From contig CM043699.1 in the NCBI GenBank assembly GCA_023935145.1, positions 67,744,638 through 67,808,637 of the forward strand: a stretch of DNA of 64,000 bases, written 5' to 3'. How positions within the stretch are numbered: position 1 is the stretch's first letter; every line of letters starts with the position of its first letter. Position numbers and translations under genes: made by a program. The DNA comes from Bretschneidera sinensis. Taxonomy: Eukaryota; Streptophyta; Magnoliopsida; Brassicales; Akaniaceae. Shown in pieces: positions 1 to 11,320 of this stretch. Under the pieces are notes generated by a model. The model made no database searches and was not told the origin of the DNA. It saw only the letters and a program-made list of their open reading frames with translations.

Positions 1-368
1 TATATAAATCTTATATCTAGTTTGGTAATTTTAAAGAATTTCTTTTAATTTCCTAAAACCCTTTATTACATTTATAATCTTCGCCTATCATTTATTCTAT
101 TAAGAATTATTACTTTTTCATTTTATACTCTAACAATAATTAATTTAAATTAATTCAGCTGGATATAAACATATGCATGAAAATACATGCACACAACTAG
201 GGTATAGTCAAAATAATAACATAACTCTACACGTGTCCTGGAGTGCTAAAGTCCCAGGACGAAACAGTCGGGTCCTAAGATTCTTGTGTTCTAGGATGCT
301 CGAGACTCGGGTCGCTCGTGTTTCAATGCATTTGGGTCTTTGGACTTTTGGAAAATGAAAACAGTTTT
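1..368. other. AT-rich sequence, no gene seen
   Basis: This stretch is AT-rich with scattered stops on both strands. The only open frame, from about 173 to 358, has low-complexity composition, no recognisable domain and no detectable relation to the elements further right. I see no RNA gene or terminal repeat here. Confidence 0.5.
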
Positions 369-1250
369 TGTAACGACCCATCCTGAATGAGCCTTACTCA
401 GAATGAAATTAATTTCTTTTTAGAACCGATCACCTGGACATATAGATAAAATAAATAAAATGAGATAAGATGAAAACCCAGCTTGAGTACCAAGCTCTAA
501 TCCCGAACCACTTCCTTTCCTTTCGAATGTTCTTCATTTACACCTAAGGATTTGTCATTTAACATCAATAGCCACTAATCCAATCAAAGAGTCATAATCA
601 TCAAATAACCTAATTAAATTACACTCAATGACTTGTGATTTAAAGGGAAGATGAAATCAAAGTGTAAAAACCTAAAAAAGGGCTGCACAGTTGATTGTCT
701 TGCTTGTACAATCGACTGTGTTGAGTCCAACAATCGTCTGTGTTAAAGTCTTGTACTTTCTACTTCATGCACAGTCGAATGTCTAATCTTATAGTCGAGT
801 GTGTTTGAGACCTGAAGTCTTTATCAAGAACAAAAGAGATGAAAGAAAGAAACGTTACTTGAATATTTTCTAGAAACTTTAACCAAGAGCTCAAGAAAAG
901 GAAGAAGAGAGAAAATGCTACAATTTTCTAGACTAAGGGAGAGAAGATAGAAAATGAGGATTTTTTATCTCTCTCAACCTATTTATACTACCTCTTGGGA
1001 GAGACAAAAGACTTATCTAACCCTCTCTTGAATTTTAATTACACTAGAACTAACATCCTCCCACTATTACTCTAGTTTTAAAATACCCCAAAGGTTTTAA
1101 TTTATTTAAAAAGTTTCCTTGTAAAAGTCAACCATAATTAATAAACACCGAAAATATTTAAAAGAAAAGATTGAACTCTATAGTTTTTAAGTTTCATGCC
1201 TAAATCTCAAGGTTTTCTTATTCTTCTAACTCGTATATTAGGTTTTCGAA
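369..1250 (-). repeat. LTR-like fragment beginning TGTAACGACCC
   Basis: The left edge TGTAACGACCCATC closely resembles the left edge of insert X at 13455 (TGTAATGACCCATC), so read on the minus strand both would end in GGGTCGTTACA, a plausible LTR end. A minus-strand TATA-like word (GTATAAATAGG) lies near 980. Between about 680 and 800 there are several degenerate copies of a word like ACAATCGACTGTG, comparable with AGTCGACTGG copies inside X. There is no coding potential. The right boundary is a guess because no matching terminus or target duplication was found. Confidence 0.35.
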
Positions 1251-1274
1251 AGGCCCTATTTTTTATTATGTGAA

Positions 1275-1565
1275 TTGGGAAATATTGATTGCTCAAAACA
1301 AATCCATTTTTTGGAACAACCGCATGCAAGCATCTATTATTATTCGCAAGTCCAGGGTTGGCTCAAGAAGTCATATGTAGCATACACTCCCACTACTTAT
1401 TTGTCCACGTTTGATCAGATTGGTATTCAAAGCTTGCATGTTGATATATATGCTCTTCTATCTTGGATCGATAAGTGGATTAGTTGGTCAACTCCAGTTC
1501 ATGATGAGATAAACTCGAAAAGTGATAGCTTAGGTTTGATAGTAGTGTGCTTTAGAAGCCAATAG
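1275..1565 (+). pseudogene. Unidentified 96-codon open frame next to R-type LTR
   Basis: An open frame whose last residues (LIVVCFRSQ) resemble the end of a frame found at the same relative place in repeat R (LIVVCPINR, minus strand, 49796-50050). In both cases the frame stops just before a shared LTR-like stretch with ACTTGTAATTAAT. I do not recognise a domain. It may be the last codons of a retrotransposon polyprotein or chance. The similarity is short. Confidence 0.25.
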
Positions 1566-1574
1566 CATTCGTTG

Positions 1575-3176
1575 TCTAGGCATATTACTTGTAATTAATC
1601 TTATTCATTTATTGATAAGAAATATATTTATGGAATTATAATATTTATCATGCTTATTACAAATCACATTGCATGTGTTTACATGATAAAACCCATATAA
1701 TAGAAGCAACGAAAATAAGCACCACGATGAGATCATGCTAATGAGTTGTATTTCCTTAAGTTTTATTCTTAACTATTCCCAATCATAGGATCACTAAGAA
1801 GGGCATTAGTAAATCCCGATATATTAGTATGTGTTTTGTTTCCCCAACCAGTTGAGGGTGATTGATCTCATGATCATTAGTGTATGAGACACTAGAACAA
1901 AACATGTAGGTTTTCATTAAAAAATGGGTACACCAAACTAATTAGACTTAAGAACATCTCAATGAACATTTTACTAGCTCTCAATAGGACTTCTTATGTT
2001 GTAGTTGTTCAAGTGATCCATAGACTTGAGCCACTATGGATGCCTTGTGTATAGGTTTTAATGCTTTAATGCTACTTAAATGTTATTCTAATCATGGGTT
2101 ATATAAATGTAGTAATTGGGTATGACCACTTATGCATGGAAGTATATGAGTGTATAATAAAGGTTCCATCACTCTCAATAAAAGAGAAGGAATGCTCTAT
2201 GTGATCTAATTAAGTCATAACTTGGAATTCATAGGCCAAGGTGGGGTGAAAATTAAAAACAAGTTTATAATTTCACTATTTAAGTTATGAACTTGAGATC
2301 GAGATAAATTTGATTAAATAATTAAAGTTTCATAGTAATTCAATTCGTTAGGTTTAATCAGGGGTATTTCATGATAGAAGGGTTGAATTACACAATAACT
2401 TACAATAAGAAGGTTTACATTAAATTCATATTGCTTTGGTAATCATGATACATTACTAGTTGTCACTCATGATTTGCAGAAGCCTCCAGAATTAATTCAT
2501 TCTTATTAACAAGATAATTAAAAGGGATCTTTAATTCTAATTAAATTAAAAGGAGTTTTAATTAATTGGACGGGGTCCAATTATCACATAAAAATTACGA
2601 CTTACTATCAACGCAATATTGAACCTAAAATGTCACACACAATAAGGCAATTATAAGAATAAGGAAATTAGAGGGCCAATGGAGATTTCTATGAATTAAA
2701 TTAAGCTAGAGGTTTAGTTGCAATTTTATAAATCTTAGAGCCTTTAGGAGTAAAGGTTCTATATTATTAGAGCTTCCATTTGATGGAAATCCCAATGATC
2801 ATAATTTTAAGTTTTTGATCAAGTCTTAAACATTTCTCTTTAAAAATATAGGCCAGAATTCCAAGAGCTTGCACTCTATAATTTTGGCCAGAACTAGTTC
2901 ATCCTTTTTGTGGTGTTAGACATCAAAGAAAAAGGAGATCCTTGCTCTTGGTTGTTTTTGTGGATATGCTTAGAGGTCAGATGCTTGAATGGTTCGTGAA
3001 CTCGGTTTGAAGTTCCAAAAAATCTCCATTAATCAAAATTATAAACCCTAACATTGCATGGTGAATGATTTCTCGGCCTAATGACTTATAGAGAATTTCT
3101 TGGTGGAAGTTTATAGGTATAATTTATTTTTTTTGCTTTGTTTTCTATGTCAATAGAATTACAATGATATCATAGC
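1575..3176 (+). mobile_element. R-type LTR with decayed Copia primer site
   Basis: From about 1585 to 2100 this is similar, on the opposite strand, to repeat R at 29500-30313 and 49697-51462; shared words include GATCTCATG followed by AGTGTATGAGACA, and a TTATGTTGTAGTTGT stretch. The segment ends in ACA at about 3163, followed by TGATATCATAGC at 3165-3176, which differs from the Copia initiator-Met primer site TGGTATCAGAGC by two G-to-A changes. I therefore infer the right end of a long Copia-type LTR in plus orientation. The left boundary is not defined. About 380 bp beyond the primer site show no coding sequence. Confidence 0.45.
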
Positions 3177-3559
3177 TAAATCTGTAGATTATTAGAATAA
3201 GTTTAATTATATTATTATTGATTTGTAGATTTGATCTCAAAATTCTTATGATAGAAAGTTTGATAATTATGAAAATCAAATTAGGGTTTATGAAACCCTA
3301 AGTCAAGAAAATTCAAGAACGTGTTCTTAATTGAATATCATCATGTGATGTTAATGAAGTTGTTGTGGATTGTTTTTGAACATATTCAACCAATGGATAT
3401 TTATTAAAAACAATTTTAATGATGAAAATATGATTTTGCATCTAAGTAAATTGGTTTTGGGGAAGAAAATCATGATAATCGTGTTAAAAATCCTATAGAA
3501 AAACAGATTTTCTAGTCCAACTTCAACAACTATAATTCACTCATTTTCAGTCGGATTAC

Positions 3560-3750
3560 GAAATTTTCGGAAGTGTTCGAAAAATATATGTCTGAGTTGA
3601 GAAAAAGAGAAATTTATGAGTATTTGATTAATGAATCAGTTTATACATCACAAGTCCTATTTATATTAGTTTAAGACTATTGAATTAGCTGAGTTGATAG
3701 TTACCAAGTTAGTTATGATTTTGTTTTAACCATAACAGCTCTAACAGTTT
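3560..3750 (-). repeat. Probable 3' LTR fragment of Gy1
   Basis: Immediately downstream (leftward) of the Gy1 coding remains is an AT-rich stretch with TATAAATAGG on the minus strand at about 3656-3665 and a possible LTR start TGTTAGAGC near 3745. Position after the chromodomain and the TATA box suggest the 3' LTR. No second copy exists in the window to fix its ends, so the limits are approximate. Confidence 0.4.
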
Positions 3751-3899
3751 TATAACTAACTCAAATTAACTAGTATTTTTCTTAAGTCTTCTCTTAGCTA
3801 TCTATATTGTTGAGGATGTAATCCTTGAAGCCTTAATGATCTTCTAGGCTTTAGGACAACTTCTTCTATCTCCTTTCCTTCCTTTACTGCCTTCACCCT

Positions 3900-4090
3900 T
3901 CTTTTGCCTATCTTTGTTTCTTTGTTTGTAGCTGCATCAATACTTCCCTCATTGAAAAATAACTTATCCTCAAGATGGAATTATGGAACATTATTTTTGG
4001 AAATTTGAAATAGTTTCCCAAGTAGCTTTTTCTACCGGTCGACCTTCCCACTGAATCAACCATTGTGGTGTCTAATGCCCTCTCCTCCAA
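3900..4090 (-). pseudogene. Gy1 chromodomain remnant
   Basis: On the minus strand, 4071-4000 translates to a run containing QWLIQWEGRPVEKATWE, matching the core of the chromodomain that ends chromoviral integrases (pattern LVQWxGxxxxxATWE). Chromodomains bind modified histone H3 and bias integration toward heterochromatin; that is family knowledge. The longest open frame overlapping this site is shifted relative to the domain, so the reading frame is broken. It lies about 400 bp downstream of the integrase piece at 4461-4636, as expected. Confidence 0.7.
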
Positions 4091-4460
4091 ACTTGTCTTT
4101 CTTTTATTACAACTAGTGGTTTGTAAAGGGGGTGTCCTTCCTCAGTACTAGGAGGTAAAAACCATGGAGAGAGTCATTCTTCTAATCTTCTATTGAGCTT
4201 CAGTAAGGATACATGAAATACAGGGAGGATCTTTACATCTTATGGTAGCTGAAGTTTGTAAGCAACCTTACCAACATGCTTGATGATAGGATTTAGACCA
4301 AAAAAATTTTTCCCAGTTTGTTTGATTATCTAGTGGCAACTAAGGTTTGTTTATAATGTTGTAGTTTAACCAACACCAAGTCTCTAACCTTAAAAGACTG
4401 ATCATTTCTATGCTTATCAGCAATAGCTTTTATTTGGCTCTGAGCCTTTCAGAGATCAAT

Positions 4461-4636
4461 CTAAGCTGCTTTTAGAATTTTAGTTCTATTTCCTAAGTCT
4501 TGATCAATGCTTTCTAGGATACAGTATCCAATGGTGTATGCTGCAGTGTTAAGAGGTTTTCTCCCAAAAACCACTTCAAAGGGAGACATTTTAATAGACA
4601 TTCTATCACAAGAACTTAGGCCATTTGCTAGGGTTG
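4461..4636 (-). pseudogene. Gy1 integrase, C-terminal part
   Basis: The minus-strand frame includes SIKMSPFEVVFGRKPL followed by a LESIDQDL stretch, typical of the region after the Ty3 integrase core (S..MSPFE..YGR.P). It is the direct continuation of the integrase sequence that breaks off at 11321, element A having inserted between. The junction with A falls just upstream of the SPFE motif. Confidence 0.75.
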
Positions 4637-6086
4637 TGATTACGCCCAAAACATAACGCAGTATTGTAGTACAGCTTTGGGGTGTCGATTTCACAGGGAA
4701 ACAAACTAATTACAAAAGAAGGTGTAAACCTCAACACAAACGATAAAAGTTAAAGTGACAAAATCTAAATTGTTGATTGTGTGAAAATTGTGTAAATAAT
4801 TGATGGATAATATAATAAAAAACACAACAAGGTTCCGAAAATCCTCCCTAGGTTCGTTGCCCTAATCCTAACTTGATTCAGTTGTTTTTATCTCGATTGC
4901 AAGTTTCACATCCCAAATAGGCAATCGGCAAATATTCAATTAAAGCGCATTTATAAACCCTAATGTAATTGATATGAATTATTCTTTACTTTCAAGCACA
5001 CATGACCTAACTTATAAATTATCAAAAGACGACGATCCCAAACAAATACACATAAGAAGAGTATGACTAGACTTATATGGAAAAGAAGCATGCAATCACC
5101 AGACTAATAAGAAATCTACTAATTAAATTAAAGAATAAAACACAACAATGTTTAATGAAAATAATACAAAACTACAACTGAATCAAATAAAGGAAAATAA
5201 GAACAACTACACCTAGGGATTCATCCCTTCACCTTTCTTGGAGACTGGCCGGCCATGGGGCTCATGCGTCCTCGAGTTGCCTCCGGCCTCTCAACGATCA
5301 TCTCCCCCTTGGTAGCGAAAGCTTCAGTGATTCCTCAGCTTGCCCTCCAAAAGTACTTCGGATTCCTTCTAAGGGCCCTCTAGATTGCTCCTAAAGGTCC
5401 TCTGGATTCACTTTCTAATGAACTCAGATTCTTCGATGGTCTTTAAAGCTGAAGTGGAGTAGGCCTTTTATAGGGAAATACCACGAGTGCAATGTGTTTC
5501 CAATCCGATGTGGGATGTGGGATATAGAAATGTGTTTCCAACCGATGTGGGATGTGGGATTTAAGCCTTCATATGCCCTTCACGCTGAAATCCCGCACAA
5601 CCCGCACAGCCTGACATTTGTCTACTTAAACTGCCATAACTTTCTCTAGAAAAATCATTTTTACAAACCGTAAAATTATTCAGAAAATAGTCTTCCGGAT
5701 CTTTCTAAGAATATATGGCTCATCTCCTGGTTTTTCTTTTATCAATACAGTTTAATTTGCAAAGATGATTAATCTATACGGGCAATTCTGGCAATTTAAT
5801 GAAACTCCTTTCCAGTGCGGGCAGCAGCTATTGCTCTTTTAAACCCTCCATCTTGTCCTTCCGGAAGCATTCCTCACTCCAGTATGCCTCGAGTCTTTGT
5901 GCCTCAAGCAATGATAACTTTTCCTCCTCTTTTGAGCTTAAAGTACCTGAAAATGCACCGAAATAGATCAATGATCCAAGAATGATACTTTAGAGTTGTT
6001 AACGTATAAAAGTGCAATTAAAACCTAGATCACCCTAAAATGATAACAATTAAGTACTGTTAAGATGCATTTTATGACTCTCATCA
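4637..6086 (-). repeat. Element A 3' LTR (left copy)
   Basis: 1450 bp, matching 9816-11320 throughout with small indels; the right copy contains about 60 bp near 10210-10270 that are absent here. A minus-strand TATA box (CCTATAAAAGG) lies near 5465. Upstream of it (5490-5570) are two tandem copies of a word containing CCGATGTGGGATGTGGGAT. This U3 lacks the GCGATCGAGCGC words found in the LTR of the related element E. Confidence 0.85.
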
Positions 6087-6121
6087 CAACCCCCAACTAG
6101 CTTATTGCTAGTCCCTAGCAA
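6087..6121 (-). promoter_or_regulatory. Polypurine tract and hairpin of element A
   Basis: Minus-strand AGTTGGGGGTTG directly abuts the 3' LTR and serves as the plus-strand DNA primer in this element class. Next to it, TTGCTAGTCCCTAGCAA at 6105-6121 forms a 7-bp stem with a 3-nt loop. The same arrangement occurs at B, C and D. Confidence 0.7.
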
Positions 6122-8160
6122 TTCAAGTGAAAACAATAGATGAATTCTATGGTGGGAATCAAAGTAAATGAAAAGCAATATTAGTGTTAACCAAGAGTAA
6201 TTCACATTTTGTCTCAAAAATTGCACATAGCACACGGCACAAAGAACCATTAAATTTCACCCAAATCCAAAAGTAATCCAAACATCAATCTTAAAATCGT
6301 TATTGACTCTTAACATCCATCTTACCACAAACCATTAATCCGAACACCCGGATGATTTTATGCATAACATTCATGAATATAAGTCTTGGCCTCTAAAACA
6401 TAATAAATTTCGTGATGTCAATCACAAAAACAAGCTTCATATGCTTACATTTCAAACCACTCTCCACTATTGTAGAAAAATCACATTACATTGGATCAAT
6501 AGGTCTTTAATAAGCTTGTAATGTTAGGCTAAGGTAAAGGTTAAGAAAGAACCGGAAGGATTCACAAGTAAAAGAACTCAATCTCTTAGTTTTAAATACA
6601 ACCACTTTAAGCACTTAATAACCTTACTTCAACACCCAACTCTTTCAACCATTTTTTATAAGAGCATATCTCTCAATAAGTCACCACTTTTCTTTTCTTT
6701 TCTTCTTTGCCATAAATCACTTCTCTTTTTCTTTTCTTTTGTATTTTGGCATAAACCCATTCACCTCCTTTTTAATTTTTTTTTCTTTTCTTTTCTTTTC
6801 CACAACCCCCAACTTATCTCCTTTAATGTACTTGGGTTGTGGTAGAACCGGTAGTGATATATATATATATATATATATTTTTCATATTTCCATCCTTACT
6901 CGTTTTAAGTGCTTATCAACAAATGTGTATAACTAAGTTCTTTTAAAAGAAAGGTAAGGATAAATATTTTTAGGCTCATGAAGGTGAGTGAATGGTTTAT
7001 CGAAAAAAACAAGGCTCAATTTTTATTTTCAAGAAAAAGGCTCAAATAGGTGACTAGTGATAAGTATAGCAATGGTAGGTTTGAAAGGCTCAAACGGTTC
7101 AAAAATGGCCTATATCATATCCTAAGTAATGTGCATTCTAGGAATTTGCCGTACGTGGTTATCAAGTAAGTTCTAGAGCTTGTCGAGACTGCAAAAATAT
7201 TCACAAAATAATCACACATAAAACTTTTCTAAATGTTTAAGACTAATCATACAATCTTACCACAAACTAGAGTCTCAAACCAAATGAAGATTGATACTTA
7301 AATTAATTTCAAACTGTAGCAAGATTTAACTTCTTCTACATGCTATCTGCTATCTCAATTAAGCTCATATCATTGACATGTGAATTAACTCTAAGGCTTA
7401 CACCAAGAATGTTAGAAACAAACAAAAAGGAAAACGACACCAAGCAGTTCAATGGAAAAAGAAAAAAAAATTATGGAAATAAAGAATATGGAAACAAAGA
7501 GATACGTTTCCTCCACCCCCAACGTAAAAATTGCGTTGACCTCAACATAAAAGAAAGAGTAAAAGAGACTCCCCTTGTAGCCAAAGGTGCACAGAAGCTG
7601 AAAATTGTGCTCCACCATTTGGACTGCTTCGTATATTTTTCCTTGAAAAGAAAATACTAAATTAATACTGAAAAACAGAAAAAAAAATGCGAATAATAAA
7701 CAAGAAAAAAAACAATAATAGTAAAAAGATATGTTGTAGGGTGCCTCCCATGAGTGCTAAGTTTTATGTCTTCAACCAGACGCTCTTATTCCCTCCTAGA
7801 AAAACATAGGTTGAATGCACACGCCTCTGCTTCATTGCTAAATTTGGTGCTTGTATGTTTTTGAGAGGCCTCAAGGATTTCATCAGTAACACCCGCAAAT
7901 TTTGGCTCGATATATGCTCTTATAAAGCCATGAGTGAGGGTGGACTCCAATGGATTAAGGTGTTAGACCTTTTCCATGAATGAGTCCATCATGTATGCTT
8001 GGTGGCTTTCGTCCACATCCTCTAATTTTTTTGTTGTTGGGATGTGTAATAACTTACCACTTACTGTCTCAATGGCATTCACTTCCTTCACATTCTGTTG
8101 CACTAGGTGCTGACCATGAGATGTGGACTGAGCTTGAGAAAGGAACTTACCTCGCTCAAT
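6122..8160 (-). other. Element A noncoding tail
   Basis: No protein-coding frame is supported over these 2 kb. It contains an (AT)n microsatellite at about 6856-6879, pyrimidine-rich tracts, a minus-strand internal polypurine word with a nearby imperfect GTTG-AGGT-CAAC hairpin (about 7510-7545), and a block at 7739-7782 conserved in elements B, C and D (SGRLAEDVKLS-like if translated). A 2-kb noncoding 3' region is typical of Athila-like elements. Confidence 0.6.
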
Positions 8161-8162
8161 TA

Positions 8163-9005
8163 CTAACTCAAGTAGCTCATTAACTTGGACACTTGGCTCT
8201 TTATCTCTTTATGTTCTTCAACAACCTGCACAATTAAAGATTCAAGCCTTTGATTAGTCTTCCCCTGTGCTTCAATAAAAGCATGTAAAGTGTCTTCTAA
8301 AGAACTCCTAGAAGACACGGGTGCATGATATGGTTCAAGATATGGTGCAGGGGGTTGTGCAAGCTGCTGGTTTTCAGACTTCCAGCTAAAATTAGGGTAA
8401 TTTCGCCATCCCGGATTATAAGTATCAGAGAAGGGTGTCAAAGGCTTCTTGTACATGCCTAAGGCATTACATTGTGCCTTATACATCCCTCTCATCTCAG
8501 CAAATGTGGGACACTCTTGGGCAAGATGATCTACCCTGCCACACACAAAACATGGTTCAAAAGATTTTGCATGATTAACCACGTGTGTTGGCTTTAAGCT
8601 CTTAGTCTTTAATACCTCTAGTTCCCTAGTGAGAGTCTTGACCTTGGCCTTAAGGTTATCCTCTTCCCTAAGATGGTAAATTCCACAAAAATTTGGGTTC
8701 CCTATAGGTCGTGACCTATTTGTGCTTTCAGTAGCACTATGTCCAGTCTAAGTGTGAGCTTTTTCAGCAAGCTCATTGAGGTACTCTATGGCCTCATCAG
8801 GATCTTTCTCCAAAAATTCACCATTACACATAATCTCTATGAATTGGCGCTCTCTATATGTAAGTCCCTCATAAAAATAGCTCACCAAGCGCCAGTTCTC
8901 ATACCAATGGTAAGGGCACATACTCAATAACTCCTTAAATCTTTCCCAAGACTGATATAAGGTCTCACTATCCTTTTGTGCAAAAGTGGAGATTTGCCTT
9001 TTCAA
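8163..9005 (-). pseudogene. Element A gag, middle and zinc-knuckle region
   Basis: Two minus-strand frames, 9005-8748 and 8582-8163, form the second half of a gag polyprotein. The first has the capsid-like retrotransposon gag domain (KRQISTF, ETLYQSWERFKELL, REQFIEIM-type run). The second has a zinc knuckle CFVCGRVDHLAQEC (CX2CX4HX4C) at residues 11-24 and a proline-rich tail. Stops separate the frames, for example near 8745. The protein would coat and package element RNA. It is closely similar to element E gag at 42271-43070. Confidence 0.75.
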
Positions 9006-9077
9006 AGCGTTGGTCTTATGTTAGGGAAAGTATTTGTTAAAGAAAGCCCGAGTCATCTCAGTCCACGACCCAATAGA

Positions 9078-9536
9078 TCATAGTCTTAGTGAGTATAGCC
9101 AACTCTTAGCTCTATCCTTCAAAGCGAAAGGAAAGAACTTAAGTGTCACAATGTCATCGGTTTCATCTTGACTATGAAAAGTCGCAACTACTTCCTCAAA
9201 CTCTCTAATGTGAACATATGGGTTTTCATTATCCAAGCCATGAAATGTAGGGAGTAATTGAATCATCCCTGGTTTAAGATCTAATTGGCAAGTATTGGCT
9301 AGAAACATGATGCATGATGGTGTGGCTGTGCATGTAGGGTTGAGATAATCCTGAAGTGTCCTAGCAACATTCTCATTAAGGTTATCGGCCATGTTAACAA
9401 AATCCTCTAAATTCTCACTTGGGTTTTCACTATTGGTTGATCTAGGTGAGGTTTCAATATCGGACATGGAAGGAGAGGGTAATTCTAGTTCGAGTCCTCT
9501 AATGAATCTACCTTGCAAATCTCTCGGTCTAAGCAT
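9078..9536 (-). pseudogene. Element A gag, N-terminal part
   Basis: A 152-codon frame starting MLRPRDLQGRF, with an acidic region, then IQLLPTFHGLDNENPYVH, the conserved Athila-type gag motif before the capsid domain, ending in KDRAKSWLYSLRL. It lies 260 bp after the primer site in element orientation, as expected for gag. The continuation at 9005 needs a frame change, so the gene is broken. Confidence 0.75.
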
Positions 9537-9793
9537 GCACCAAATGAATCAGAGAGGAAATAAATAAAACAGAATAATAATAAATAAATAAAAAATCAAA
9601 ACTTAGAAAAAAGAACAATAATAAATAAAAATACTATAAAAAGAAAGAAGGGAAAAAAAAAAAAAAAATAATGCAGCAAGCTAAAAGAAGGAACGAAGTT
9701 ACCGCCTTTACAGCTGCTGAAAAGAAAGACTATTTACAACTCTTCTACCGTCATGTCAAACGTTGACAATCTTCTTTGTATTTAAGGGCATTT

Positions 9794-9810
9794 CCCCGGA
9801 AACGACGTCA
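9794..9810 (-). promoter_or_regulatory. Element A primer-binding site (tRNA-Asp type), decayed
   Basis: The minus strand reads TGACGTCGTTTCCGGGG against the tRNA-Asp match TGGCGCCGTTGCCGGGG. The three differences include two at cytosine positions of CpG or CpNpG context. It lies five bases from the 5' LTR end. Confidence 0.75.
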
Positions 9811-9815
9811 AAATT

Positions 9816-11320
9816 TGATTACACCCAAAACATAACGCGGTATTGTAGCACAGCTTTGGGGTGTCGATTCCATAGGGAAACAAACTAATTACAAAAGAAG
9901 GTGTAAACCTCAACACAAAGGATAAAAGTTTAAGTGACAAAATCTAAATTGTTGATTGTGTGAAAATTATGTAAATAATTGATAGATAATATAATAAAAA
10001 AAAACAACAAGGTTTTAAAAATCCTCCCTAGGTTTGTTGCCCTAATCCTAACTTGATTCAGTTGTTTTTATCTCGATTGCAAGTTTCACATCCCAAATAG
10101 GCAATCAGCAAATATTCAATTAAAGCGCATGTATAAACCCTAATGTAATTGATATGAATTATTCTTTACTTTCAAGCACACATGGCCTAACTTATAAATT
10201 ATCAAAAGAAGACGATATATCTAAATGACAATACTGCAGTAATGGACAAATCTATAAAAGAGATCTACCGGACTCAATCACACCCAAACAAATACACATA
10301 AGAAGAGCATGACTAGACTTATATGGAAAAGAAGCATGCAATCATCGGACTAATAAGAAATCTACTAATTAAATTAAAGAATAAAACACAACAATATTTA
10401 ATGAAAATAATACCAAACTACAACTGAATCAAATAAAGGAAAATAAGAACAACTACACCTAGGGATTCATCCCTTCGCCTTGCTTGGAGACTAGCCGGCC
10501 ATGGGGCTCATGCGTCCTCGAGTTGCCTTCGGCCTCTCAACGATCATCTCCTCCTTGGTAGTGAAAGCTTTGGTGATTCGTCAGCTTGCCCTCCAAAAGA
10601 TCTTCGGATTCCTCCTAAGGGCCCTCTGGATTGCTCCTAAAGGCCCTCTGGATTCGCTTTCTGATGATCTCAAATTCTCCGATGGTCTTTAAAGCTGAAG
10701 TGGAGTAGGCCTTTTATAGGGAAATACCATGCGTGTAATGTGTTTCCAATCCGATGTGGGATGTGGGATATAGAAATGTGTTTCCAACCGGTGTGGGATG
10801 TGGGATTTAAGCCTTCATATTCCCTTCACGAACCCGCACAGCCTGACCTTTGTCTACTTAAACTGCCATAACTTTCTCTAGAAAAATCATTTTTACGAAC
10901 CGTAAAATTCTCCAGAAAATAGACTTCCGGATCTTTCTAAGAATATAAGGCTCATCTCCTGGATTTTCTTGTATCAATACAGTTTAATTTGCAAAGATGA
11001 TTAATCTATACGGGCAATTCTGGCAATTTAGTGAAACTCCTTTCCAGTGCTGGCAGCAGCTATTGCTCTTTTAAGCCCTCTATCTTGTCCTTTCGGAAGC
11101 ATTCCTTCACTCCAGTATGCCTCGAGTCTTTGTGCCTCAAACAATGATAACTTTTCCTCCTTTTTTGAGCTTAAAGTACCTGAAAATGCACCGAAATAGA
11201 TCAATGATCCAAGAATGATGCTTTAGAGTTGTTAACGTATAAAAGTGCAATTAAAACCTAGATCAACCCTAAAATGATAACAATTAAGTACTGTTAAGAT
11301 GAATTTTATGACTCTCGTCA
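9816..11320 (-). repeat. Element A 5' LTR (right copy)
   Basis: 1505 bp, partner of 4637-6086. TATA box (CCTATAAAAGG, minus strand) near 10710. A 63-codon open frame at 10501-10692 on the plus strand is an accidental frame in LTR sequence. Confidence 0.85.

Larger units (their letters stand above)
4637..11320 (-). mobile_element. Element A: gag-only Athila-like retrotransposon
   Basis: Two LTRs (4637-6086 and 9816-11320) begin TGATTAC and end TCA on the plus strand. A tRNA-Asp primer site next to the right LTR and a polypurine tract next to the left one set the orientation as minus. Flanks GGTTG (4632-4636) and GGTTT (11321-11325) look like a 5-bp target duplication with one change. The 3.7-kb interior encodes only gag; there is no protease, reverse transcriptase or integrase, so it is non-autonomous. 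It sits inside the Gy1 integrase. Confidence 0.85.

Noticed and set aside
6739..6936. Hydrophobic 65-codon frame like a membrane peptide
   Set aside because: Produced by T-rich and AT microsatellite sequence in the noncoding tail of A; the B counterpart is not open.
10501..10692. 63-codon open frame starting MGLMRPRVAFGLS
   Set aside because: Inside the A 5' LTR and on the strand opposite to transcription; the homologous 3' LTR frame is interrupted.
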